Assembly: GCA_963668585.1 (NCBI GenBank)
Contig: OY764869.1
Location: 3,472,001 to 3,536,000 of the forward strand
From: Bin87 sp963668585
Lineage (GTDB): Bacteria; Chloroflexota; Dehalococcoidia; Lucifugimonadales; UBA3495
Reading direction: 5' to 3'
DNA: 64,000 bases
This document shows, one piece after another, positions 44,283 to 51,123 of this stretch (position 1 is the stretch's first letter; every line of letters starts with the position of its first letter). Below the pieces are notes generated by a model that saw only the letters and a program-made list of their open reading frames with translations, was not told where the DNA came from and did no database searches. A program made the position numbers and the translations under genes.

Positions 44283-44337
44283 CGGACTAGCAACACGGTC
44301 TGGAATCGAATGGTCCCGGACTAGCAACACGGTCTGG
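44270..44337. repeat. 34-base perfect tandem duplication at the repeat terminus
   Basis: A 34-base unit, starting AATCGAATGGTCCCGGACTA and ending ACACGGTCTGG, is present twice in succession (44270-44303, 44304-44337) without a mismatch. The first 13 bases of each unit are the right terminal repeat of the MITE-like element, so the duplication copied the element end plus flanking DNA. Confidence 0.88.
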
Positions 44338-44461
44338 ATGACTCTACCGAGGCATCGATACACAACGATCGAAAGCCCCCGGTTCGGAAAGCACGGCAGA
44401 TTGACTTGCCAGGGGCATAGTGCTACATTCGGGTAACAACAGAATGCCTGACGCGATTTCT

Positions 44462-44556
44462 GGCGGGAGCTTGGGTAAACCAGGCTGAGAGGGCGGACGA
44501 ATTCGTCGCCGACCGTCTGTACCTGATTCGGGTAATGCCGGCGTAGGAACAGTAGG
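44462..44556 (+). promoter_or_regulatory. TPP riboswitch (THI element)
   Basis: The leader shows the conserved THI-box pieces in order: GGGAGCTTGGGT, then AGGCTGAGAGG (44482-44492), a variable arm, then ACCTGATTCGGGTAATGCC (44521-44539) and GGCGTAGGAA. This is the TPP aptamer. About 95 bases separate it from the thiG start. A downstream hairpin (CCGCC/GGCGG near 44573-44595) has no T-run, so control is more likely at translation or through a Rho-dependent route than by a classical terminator. Confidence 0.92.
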
Positions 44557-44652
44557 TATCACACATGATTTGCCGCCGGGTTCCCGCCTGGCGGTTACGC
44601 ATTTCAGGGCAATTGAACAAGGCCCGCGCACAAATACAGGAGAGTGGCAGCC

Positions 44653-45438
44653 ATGGCCGATGATCTGGTGATAGGCGGCGTGTCGTTTAAATCCCGGCTG
44701 ATTGTAGGTACCGGTCGGCACCGCAGCATGCAGGAAATGGTCGATTCGCTGGAGGCGTCGGGCACTGAAATGGTCACAGTCGCGATCCGGCGGCTGGACC
44801 TGGACAATCCGGAACAGAACATCCTGGAACACATCAACCTGGACAAGTACCGGATACTCCCCAACACCGCTGGATGCCGCACCGTGGAGGAAGCCCTGTT
44901 CGTGGCCCGGCTGGGACGGGAAGTCGCTCAAACCGACTTCGTCAAGCTGGAAGTCATTCCGGACGCCAAGTATCTCTTCCCGGACCCCAACGGGACCCTG
45001 GAAGCGGCCCGCCAACTGGTCGAGGATGGTTTCAAGGTGCTGCCGTACATCCACGCCGACCCGGTCCTGGCCAAGAACCTGGAAGAGGTGGGATGTGTGA
45101 CGGTCATGCCGCTCGGCTCCGCCATCGGTTCGGGCCAGGGGATCCACACGGTGGAAGAAGTCAGGATCATCCTGGAGAACGCCACGGTTCCGGTGATCGT
45201 GGACGCCGGGCTGGCCGTGCCATCCGACGCCTCCAAGGCCCTTGAAATCGGCGCCGACGCAGTGCTGGTGAACACCGCCATTGCCCAGGCTGAAAACCCG
45301 TCGATGATGGCCGATGCTTTCCGCAAGGGCGTTGAGGCGGGTCGCCAGGCTTACCTGGCTGGCCGGATTCCGGTGCGCACCGAGGCAATTGCCAGCAGTC
45401 CGCCGACCGATGTTCCGGAGCCCGCAGTAGCCGTTTAG
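44653..45438 (+). CDS. thiG: Thiazole synthase
   Basis: The 261-residue TIM barrel builds the thiamine thiazole phosphate from DXP, dehydroglycine and ThiS thiocarboxylate. Signatures include LIVGTGRHRS, LPNTAGCRTVEEAL, the catalytic-lysine strand FVKLEVIPDAKYLFPD, VMPLGSAIGSGQG and PVIVDAGLAVPSDA. AGGAGAG precedes the ATG at 44653 by about 8 bases; an in-frame GTG lies upstream at 44644 within that site. It is the first gene after the TPP riboswitch and starts the thiG-thiE-thiS order. Confidence 0.95.
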   Translation: MADDLVIGGVSFKSRLIVGTGRHRSMQEMVDSLEASGTEMVTVAIRRLDLDNPEQNILEHINLDKYRILPNTAGCRTVEEALFVARLGREVAQTDFVKLEVIPDAKYLFPDPNGTLEAARQLVEDGFKVLPYIHADPVLAKNLEEVGCVTVMPLGSAIGSGQGIHTVEEVRIILENATVPVIVDAGLAVPSDASKALEIGADAVLVNTAIAQAENPSMMADAFRKGVEAGRQAYLAGRIPVRTEAIASSPPTDVPEPAVAV

Positions 45439-45447
45439 CAGGTTCGC

Positions 45448-46179
45448 ATGGCTGTTCAAGCAACCGAGAGCGGACGGGATTTCCCCCATCCGTGCCTGTG
45501 TTTGGTCACTGATCCCCGTGCCTGTCCACCGGACGAATTGCCGGACCGGGTCGCTGCCGCCGTAGATGGCGGGGTGGACATCGTGCAACTGCGCGACAAG
45601 AACCTGCCCGGAGGGCAGTTGATGGATCTGGCGTCCATCCTACGGCGGATGATCCGGGGCAAGGCGATGCTGCTGGTCAACGAACGCGTGGACGTAGCCG
45701 TGGCGGTGCAGGCCGACGGCGTGCAATTGGGCGAAGCCGCCCTGCCCACAGGCGTTGCCCGTGCGATTCTCGGCGACTCTGCGATGGTCGGTCGGTCGGT
45801 TCATTCGGTGTCCGGGGCAACTGACGCCCAACAACAGGGCGCGGACTTTCTGCTGGTGGGGACGATGTTCGCAACTCGCTCCCATCCGGGAGAAGAACCG
45901 TCGGGTCCCGGGCTGTTGACTCGCATCGGGTCCGCCGGGGTTGCGATACCCAAACTGGGAATCGGCGGCATCACCGAAGACAACGTCGGCCAGGTATTGG
46001 GCGCAGGCGCTCAGGGCGTTGCAGTCATCACCAGCATCCTCGCTGCCGACGACCCTCGAATCGCCGCCATGAGGCTGAAAGAGGCCATGCACGACGCCAG
46101 CGACCAACACGTTCGGGCGCATCAGGATGCCGAACCGACGGCCGCGCCGCATCTGACAGGAGGTCCAACGTCGCCATGA
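45448..46179 (+). CDS. thiE: Thiamine-phosphate synthase
   Basis: The 243-residue enzyme joins HMP diphosphate and thiazole phosphate to form thiamine phosphate. Motifs include CLVTDPRACPPDELP, GGVDIVQLRDKNLPG, AVQADGVQLGEAALP, DFLLVGTMFATRSHPG and LGIGGITEDNVGQVL. It carries about 15 extra residues at the N-terminus and 30 at the C-terminus (ending HLTGGPTSP) relative to compact ThiE. It starts 9 bases after thiG, and its TGA overlaps the thiS ATG. Confidence 0.94.
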   Translation: MAVQATESGRDFPHPCLCLVTDPRACPPDELPDRVAAAVDGGVDIVQLRDKNLPGGQLMDLASILRRMIRGKAMLLVNERVDVAVAVQADGVQLGEAALPTGVARAILGDSAMVGRSVHSVSGATDAQQQGADFLLVGTMFATRSHPGEEPSGPGLLTRIGSAGVAIPKLGIGGITEDNVGQVLGAGAQGVAVITSILAADDPRIAAMRLKEAMHDASDQHVRAHQDAEPTAAPHLTGGPTSP

Positions 46180-46379
46180 TGACACTGAAGGTGAACGGAA
46201 AACCCCGAGAGGTAGCCGATGACCTCGACCTGGAAACTTACCTGGCTTCCATCGACGTCAACATGCGGTTCATTGCGGTAGGCTACAACGGACAGGTGGT
46301 AAGAAAGGAAAATTTCGCCGCCGTGAAGCTGAACCCCGGCGACGCTCTGGAGATTGTCCGGCCCGTGGGCGGGGGCTAG
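46176..46379 (+). CDS. thiS: Sulfur carrier protein ThiS
   Basis: The 67-residue ubiquitin-like protein ends in the required Gly-Gly (IVRPVGGG) that is adenylated and thiocarboxylated to supply sulfur to ThiG. The ATG at 46176 overlaps the thiE stop (ATGA); a second ATG follows at 46179. No thiF or thiO gene is present nearby, so adenylation and glycine oxidation must be provided elsewhere. Confidence 0.93.
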   Translation: MMTLKVNGKPREVADDLDLETYLASIDVNMRFIAVGYNGQVVRKENFAAVKLNPGDALEIVRPVGGG

Positions 46380-46382
46380 CCC

Positions 46383-46643
46383 GTGGCGGAGACCGGCGAT
46401 TCCAGCGACATCGCCCTGGACCAGGTGTTGGCGGAGGTCGCGGACGCCCATCCCGACCGCCTGGAGGGATGGATTCGAAACGAACCGGGCCACTGGGGTT
46501 TTTTCGCAGGGCAAGCGGTCCTAGCAGTGCGCCAACTGATCGGACGTCGGCTGGAGGAACCTGAACGACGCTTCGTTTGGCACCGGATGTGGATCGTTCT
46601 GCAGCATCGCCGCAGGGAATCGGTGGGGCCGTTCGGCGACTGA
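46383..46643 (+). CDS. Small protein of unknown function, last gene of the thiamine operon
   Basis: This 86-residue protein starts with GTG only 3 bases after the thiS stop, so coupled translation is likely. The sequence (IALDQVLAEVADAHPDRLEG, then NEPGHWGFFAGQAVLAVRQL and RRFVWHRMWIVLQHRR) predicts helices with several conserved-looking Trp residues and a positively charged C-terminus. There is no signal peptide or cysteine. Position under the TPP riboswitch suggests a role in thiamine synthesis, but I do not recognise the family. Confidence 0.6.
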   Translation: MAETGDSSDIALDQVLAEVADAHPDRLEGWIRNEPGHWGFFAGQAVLAVRQLIGRRLEEPERRFVWHRMWIVLQHRRRESVGPFGD

Positions 46644-46690
46644 CACATCGAATCGGCATCCCAAATCGGACGCCGCCCACATCAAGAATG

Positions 46691-46728
46691 CAATATGCCG
46701 GAGGAATCTCGGTACCTCCGGCATATTG
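46691..46728. terminator. Long perfect hairpin between convergent genes
   Basis: CAATATGCCGGAGG (46691-46704) pairs perfectly with CCTCCGGCATATTG (46715-46728), a 14-base stem with a 10-base loop. It lies between the end of the thiamine operon (46643) and the end of the RidA gene (46762). The AT-rich ends of the stem give short A/T runs on both strands, fitting a two-way terminator. Confidence 0.65.
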
Positions 46729-46735
46729 CTGGTCG

Positions 46736-46755
46736 GCCGGCGTTCCAACGCCGGC
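46736..46755. repeat. Second palindrome at the same junction
   Basis: GCCGGCGTT (46736-46744) and AACGCCGGC (46747-46755) form a perfect 9-base stem with a 2-base loop, 7 bases from the preceding hairpin. A stem this GC-rich with so small a loop may extrude as a cruciform, or be a repeat element rather than a terminator. Confidence 0.6.
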
Positions 46756-46761
46756 GGATCG

Positions 46762-47154
46762 CTAGCCGATTACTGCAATCGACTCGATCTCCACCACGTA
46801 GGCCGGGTTTGCCAATTCGCTGACCACCAACAACGTGCTGGTGGGAGGGTTGCTGGGGAAAAGTTCGCCGCGGACGGCGCGCACCGCAGCACCGTGTTCG
46901 ATGCCGGTAACGTAGGTGGTGGTCTTTACGATATCGGCCAGGGAGCCACCGGCGGCTTCAACCGCCACCCTGATATTGCGCCAAATCTGCCGCGTTTGCT
47001 CGGCGGCGTCGCCCTCTCCAACCACTCGTCCGTTTTCATCCTGGGCCACCATGCCCGCGATGTAAACGGTGTTGCCTGCCTTTACGACAGCGGTAAAGCC
47101 CGACGGCGAGGGGTCCGCGATTCCCGAGGGGTTCATGTAGGTTACTTCTGGCAT
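46762..47154 (-). CDS. RidA-family (YjgF/YER057c/UK114) protein
   Basis: From the ATG at 47154, behind GGAGG, the protein has 130 residues and the RidA layout: VKAGNTVYIAGMVAQDENG, QTRQIWRNIRVAVEAAGGSL, VKTTTYVTG, and the C-terminal PPTSTLLVVSELANPAYVVEIE. The usual arginine of active RidA imine deaminases would lie in R-x-C/A near residue 105; here the segment is NPPTSTLL, so the enzyme may belong to a subgroup without classical 2-aminoacrylate deaminase activity. It starts 29 bases after the MFS gene stop. Confidence 0.85.
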   Translation of the reverse strand: MPEVTYMNPSGIADPSPSGFTAVVKAGNTVYIAGMVAQDENGRVVGEGDAAEQTRQIWRNIRVAVEAAGGSLADIVKTTTYVTGIEHGAAVRAVRGELFPSNPPTSTLLVVSELANPAYVVEIESIAVIG

Positions 47155-47183
47155 TGTTGTCCTCCGTAGCTTGGTCTGAGTAA

Positions 47184-48539
47184 TTATACTGCCGTGGCCG
47201 TGCCGACGGCGTCGGGTTGGGGTCCTGATGCGCGGGGCGGCAGACTGGGCGCTTTCGCCAGGAAGATCAGCATCCCCGCACCCGCGTACATGGCCATCAA
47301 TACGATGAAGACCGTCGAATAACTGTGGGTGAAGGTGAGCAAATAACTGCCGAAAAGCGGGCCTACACCCAGGGCCGTGGTCTGCAGCGGTCCCAGCGAA
47401 CCCATTATTGCCCCGAAGGAACCCCGCCCAAAATACTGAGCCAGCAGCATATGCTCCAAGGTGCCGACCGTGTTGGAGAAAAAGCCCCACAGGATGGCAA
47501 ACATGTACGCCGTCAACACCGAGTTTACGCCAGTGATCAAGAAAATTCCCGATGCCACGGCCCCGGCGATGGTAATCACCATACAGTATCGGGGCCCAAG
47601 CTTGTCAGCCAGGAATCCCCATATCAAGGTCGTCATCGCCAGCACCGCGCCGAGACTGCCCACTCCCACCGCCTGAGGATTGGCCAGACCGGGGCCGGAC
47701 TCGCTCACCAGGAATGGCACCAAGATGTAGCCCAACCCGGCTGATGCGATGACCGCAAAAACAGCAGTGCCGGCTATGCACCAATAGGCGCGGGTGCGCA
47801 TCGCCTCCCGGGCAGTCCAACTGAACTCCGGTTCAAATCCTGCGCCAGATCGGCCAGGGCCGCCGCCGGCGCGCGCAGCGACTGCCGCCGCGCTCCGGGG
47901 ATTGGCGCCGTCGGGCAGCATACCGATTTCCTCGGGAGTGCGTCGCATGATCAAAAACACCGGCACCGCCATCAACAGCAGGAACACGCCGATGTAACCG
48001 TAAGCGGCCCGCCAACTCTGGTTCAGCGCGATCAGCGAAATTATCTGAATGTTGATAGCGCCACCCACCGGCCGGGCCATCCCCGATATGGAGATGGTGA
48101 TGTTGCGCCAGCGACGGAAGAAATTAACGGTAGCGACCCGCGGAACCACCCCAATCAAAAAGGGATTGCTGATCGACCGCGCGATCACGTATGGGATGAT
48201 GAATTGCCACAGTGAGTTGTTGCCAGTGTTGGATATTACGAGCAAGCAGCAGCCAACAATTACCAGGCCCAATGTGGTGAGCAGGCGCGGGCCGTAACGG
48301 TCTGCCATGTAACCCGCCATGGGAGCCAGCAGACCGGAAACCCAAGTCCCCGCCGTCACCGCTATGGCGATCTTTTCGATGCTCCAGCCGCTGTCTTGGG
48401 AGATATAGACCTGCACGGTCCCCATGACCACCTGGGAGACGCTGGAACCGCCAGCGCTGGAAAGGCAACCCGTCACCAGCACCAGCCAGCCGTAGAAGAA
48501 CGGGGTAGGCGGGTGCCAGGCCAGAAACCTTTTCAGCAA
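47184..48539 (-). CDS. MFS transporter (oxalate/monocarboxylate-type)
   Basis: The 451-residue protein has twelve predicted membrane spans and begins MLKRFLAWHPPTPFFYGWLV, as in monocarboxylate/OFA-type carriers. The loop motif GYMADRYGPRLLTTLGLV between helices 2 and 3 matches the MFS signature; a matching GFLADKLGPRYCM occurs in the second half. It should exchange or co-transport a small acid. The start is a TTG at 48539 without a clear ribosome site, so the N-terminus is uncertain. A promoter at 48627-48655 and the RidA gene downstream define a two-gene unit. Confidence 0.87.
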   Translation of the reverse strand: MLKRFLAWHPPTPFFYGWLVLVTGCLSSAGGSSVSQVVMGTVQVYISQDSGWSIEKIAIAVTAGTWVSGLLAPMAGYMADRYGPRLLTTLGLVIVGCCLLVISNTGNNSLWQFIIPYVIARSISNPFLIGVVPRVATVNFFRRWRNITISISGMARPVGGAINIQIISLIALNQSWRAAYGYIGVFLLLMAVPVFLIMRRTPEEIGMLPDGANPRSAAAVAARAGGGPGRSGAGFEPEFSWTAREAMRTRAYWCIAGTAVFAVIASAGLGYILVPFLVSESGPGLANPQAVGVGSLGAVLAMTTLIWGFLADKLGPRYCMVITIAGAVASGIFLITGVNSVLTAYMFAILWGFFSNTVGTLEHMLLAQYFGRGSFGAIMGSLGPLQTTALGVGPLFGSYLLTFTHSYSTVFIVLMAMYAGAGMLIFLAKAPSLPPRASGPQPDAVGTATAV

Positions 48540-48626
48540 CGAGTCTTTCAGAGGAATCCTCGTAGGACGTTCAAATCGATAATAATCGGTCGCGCGCTGT
48601 ATCGCGGTGAACGTGGTGCGACGGTA

Positions 48627-48655
48627 ACTATACTCGCATCGGGCGGGCGCGTAAA
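48627..48655 (-). promoter_or_regulatory. Sigma70-type promoter for the MFS/RidA unit
   Basis: On the minus strand TTTACG (48655-48650) and TATAGT (48632-48627) are separated by 17 bases. The leader would be about 80 bases long. Confidence 0.45.
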
Positions 48656-48696
48656 ACGCGAACCGGATAGAAGGTCCGGTCGACGGGCAAAGAAAT

Positions 48697-48724
48697 GCCG
48701 GAGCGGTCTTTAGGCCGCTCCGGC
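48697..48724 (-). terminator. Terminator of the groESL operon
   Basis: On the minus strand, 30 bases after the groEL stop, GCCGGAGCGG and CCGCTCCGGC form a perfect 10-base stem with an 8-base loop, followed by ATTTCTTT. This fits an intrinsic terminator for groEL. Confidence 0.75.
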
Positions 48725-48753
48725 GCGAGTCCCATTGGGATTCTGATGGAGGT

Positions 48754-50373
48754 TTAGAAGTCCATCGGAGGGGCGGCCGGCATGGCCGGCATGGGCTCGG
48801 GGATCTCGGTGATCATGGACTCGGTGGTGAGAACCATGGCCGCAACGGAGGCGGCGTTCTGCAAAGCAGACCGGGTCACCTTCACCGGGTCGATGATGCC
48901 GCGCTCGAGCATGGGGCCGAATTCGCTGACCTCGGCGTCGTAGCCGTAGTCATCGGACTGGTCCTTGACATCGTGAAGGACGACGGCGCCTTCGCCACCG
49001 GCGTTCTCAACGATGATCTTGAGGGGCTGTTCGAGGGAGTGCCGGATGATGTTGAGGCCGACAACCTCGTCGCCGGTCAGATTGCTGACGCCCTCCAGGG
49101 CGCGCTGGGCACGGACCAGGGCGACTCCGCCGCCGGGGACGATGCCTTCCTCAACTGCGGAACGGGTGGCGGACAGAGCGTCCTCCACGCGGGCCTTGCG
49201 CTCCTTTAGCTCTATCTCGGTGGCTGCGCCGACCTTGATGACGGCCACGCCGCCGGACAGCTTGGCCATGCGCTCCTGCAGCTTCTCGCGGTCGTACTCG
49301 GAGGTGGTGTCTTCGATCTGGGCCTTGATCTGGTTGATGCGGGCCTGGATCCCTTCCTCGGAGCCGTGACCTTCCACGATGGTGGTGTCGTCCTTGGTGG
49401 ACGAAACGCGGCGGGCGCGGCCGAAGTCCTCGATGGTCGCGGAGTCCAGCCGGCGGCCGGTCTCTTCGCTGATGACGGTGCCGCCGGTCAGGATGGCAAT
49501 GTCCTCGAGCATGGCCTTGCGGCGGTCGCCGAAGCCGGGGGCCTTGACGGCCAGGACGTTCATGATGCCGCGGAGCTTGTTGACCACCAGGGTGGCCAGG
49601 GCCTCGCCATCCACGTCCTCAGCAACGATGACGGCGTTCTTCTGACCGACCTGAAGCAGCTTCTCCAGCGCGGGGACCAGGTCGGCCACGGCGGAGATCT
49701 TCTTGTCGGTGATGATGAGATAGGAGTCGTCGATGGCGGATTCCATGCGATCGCTGTTGGTGATGAAGTAAGGAGAGATGTAGCCGCGGTCAACCTGCAT
49801 GCCTTCCACGTACTCAATCTCATCGGTCAGGCCGCGGGACTCTTCCACGGTGATGACGCCGTCCTTGCCGACCTTCTCCATCGCCTCGGCAATGGTCTCG
49901 CCGATGGCGTCCTCGTGGGCGGAAAGGGACGCAACCTGCCCAATGCGCTCGCGGGTTTCCACGGGCTGGGACATGGACTGAAGCTCGGTTACGACCTCAC
50001 TAACGGCACGCTCGATGCCACGCTTGATGGCCATGGGGTTGGCGCCGGCAGTGACGTTCTTGAAGCCCTCGTGGATGATGGCCTGGGACAGCACGATGCT
50101 GGTGGTGGTGCCGTCGCCGGCAGCGTCGTTGGTCTTGGTGGCGGCTTCCTTGAGCAACTGGGCGCCCATGTTCTCGAAGGCGTCGGGAAGCTCAATTTCC
50201 TTGGCGATGGTGACGCCGTCGGAGCAGACCTGGGGAGGCCCGAACTTCTTGTCCAGGACAACGTTGCGGCCGCGGGGGCCCAGGGTAATTTTGACCGAGT
50301 CGGCCAGGGTATCGATGCCGGTTCGCAACGACTTACGGGCGTCCTCGGAGTATGCCAACTTCTTTGCGGGCAT
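48754..50373 (-). CDS. groEL: 60-kDa chaperonin GroEL
   Basis: The 539-residue protein matches GroEL throughout: LGPRGRNVVLDKKFG, the nucleotide-binding NDAAGDGTTTSIVLSQAI (GDGTT), KAPGFGDRRKAMLEDIA, and GGVAVIKVGAATE. With GroES it forms the ATP-driven folding chamber. The C-terminus is MPAMPAAPPMDF rather than the flexible GGM repeats of many GroELs. A GAGGAG site precedes the ATG. It begins 46 bases after groES and is followed by a strong terminator. Confidence 0.98.
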   Translation of the reverse strand: MPAKKLAYSEDARKSLRTGIDTLADSVKITLGPRGRNVVLDKKFGPPQVCSDGVTIAKEIELPDAFENMGAQLLKEAATKTNDAAGDGTTTSIVLSQAIIHEGFKNVTAGANPMAIKRGIERAVSEVVTELQSMSQPVETRERIGQVASLSAHEDAIGETIAEAMEKVGKDGVITVEESRGLTDEIEYVEGMQVDRGYISPYFITNSDRMESAIDDSYLIITDKKISAVADLVPALEKLLQVGQKNAVIVAEDVDGEALATLVVNKLRGIMNVLAVKAPGFGDRRKAMLEDIAILTGGTVISEETGRRLDSATIEDFGRARRVSSTKDDTTIVEGHGSEEGIQARINQIKAQIEDTTSEYDREKLQERMAKLSGGVAVIKVGAATEIELKERKARVEDALSATRSAVEEGIVPGGGVALVRAQRALEGVSNLTGDEVVGLNIIRHSLEQPLKIIVENAGGEGAVVLHDVKDQSDDYGYDAEVSEFGPMLERGIIDPVKVTRSALQNAASVAAMVLTTESMITEIPEPMPAMPAAPPMDF

Positions 50374-50419
50374 TGCTTTTCTCCTCGTGGTTGGTGTGGT
50401 TGGTTGGGGCCCGGAAGTG

Positions 50420-50710
50420 TTAGCCGATCTTGGCCAGCACGTCGGATTCGCGCATGATCAGATACTCGTCATCGCCGTCTTCGTATTCGGTTCCGGCGTA
50501 CTTGGAGTAGATGACCTTGTCGCCCACGGTCAGTTCCATGGAAATCCGGCTGCCGTCTTCAGCGACGCGACCCGGGCCGACGGCGACGACTTCGCCTTCC
50601 TGCGGCTTTTCCTTGGCGGTGTCAGGCAACAGAATCCCGCCCCTGGTCTGGGTTTCCTGCTCCATCGGCTTGATGACGATGCGCTCTCCTAGTGGTGTGA
50701 AATTGGCCAC
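50420..50710 (-). CDS. groES: 10-kDa co-chaperonin GroES
   Basis: The 96-residue lid protein contains the mobile loop ETQTRGGILLPDTAKEKPQ (about 18-36) and ends MRESDVLAKIG. The start is GTG at 50710, with AAGGAGG 6 bases before it. It sits between an FmdB-type zinc ribbon (70 bases upstream) and groEL. No CIRCE inverted repeat for HrcA is present in the gap. Confidence 0.97.
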   Translation of the reverse strand: MANFTPLGERIVIKPMEQETQTRGGILLPDTAKEKPQEGEVVAVGPGRVAEDGSRISMELTVGDKVIYSKYAGTEYEDGDDEYLIMRESDVLAKIG

Positions 50711-50779
50711 AGAATGCCTCCTTACAAAATTTGTTCGAATATGCCCTGTTTTGGTTTGTGCTTTCCGTCGCGTTGGAAA

Positions 50780-50965
50780 TCACTTTTTGCGCGCGTAGTC
50801 AGTGGTGTAAAAGCCTGAGCCTTTGTAAATCACCGGGACTGCGTGGAATACCCGACGAGTTACGCCGGAGCACTCGGGACATTCCTTCTCTGACGACGCG
50901 TTGAAACTCTCTCGTTGGTCGTAAACGTGGTCGCACGCAGTGCATCGGTAAGCGTACCTAGGCAT
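50780..50965 (-). CDS. FmdB-type zinc-ribbon protein
   Basis: The 61-residue protein starts MPRYAYRCTACDHVYDQRES and has two CxxC pairs (C8-x2-C11 and CPEC near 29-32), the zinc ribbon of the FmdB regulatory-protein family. The tail VIYKGSGFYTTDYARKK is typical of this family. AGGAGG precedes the ATG. It is the first gene upstream of groES-groEL on the same strand, so all three could be one operon. Its biochemical role is not established for the family. Confidence 0.88.
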   Translation of the reverse strand: MPRYAYRCTACDHVYDQRESFNASSEKECPECSGVTRRVFHAVPVIYKGSGFYTTDYARKK

Positions 50966-51123
50966 TGATTGCCACCTCCTTGACGGGTGTGCCTCTCTGC
51001 ACTCCCTGAGCTTGTGCAATCAATTTTGAGCCATGCGGTTCCAATTTCCAATGGGCTTAATGTTAAAATCGCATAGGAAATATGCGTTGAACCCGCTTTC
51101 ACCGCTTGAGCCAGTGAACCCGC

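Larger units (their letters stand above)
44058..44652. other. Divergent intergenic region with repeats and riboswitch
   Basis: This 595-base stretch between the MDR dehydrogenase and thiG contains a possible extended -10 for the leftward gene, the third MITE-like repeat (44153-44282), a 34-base tandem duplication (44270-44337) and the TPP riboswitch leader (44462-44556). Open frames crossing it on either strand run through these elements and are not considered genes. Confidence 0.75.

Noticed and set aside
44344..45588. 414-codon minus-strand frame across the TPP leader and thiG
   Set aside because: It opposes the riboswitch and thiG, both firmly identified on the plus strand.
49366..50457. 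363-codon plus-strand frame opposite groEL
   Set aside because: It is an antisense shadow of a highly conserved gene with strong codon bias.
50711..50779. CIRCE operator upstream of groES
   Set aside because: No TTAGCACTC-N9-GAGTGCTAA-like inverted repeat is present in this gap or in the gap upstream of the zinc-ribbon gene.
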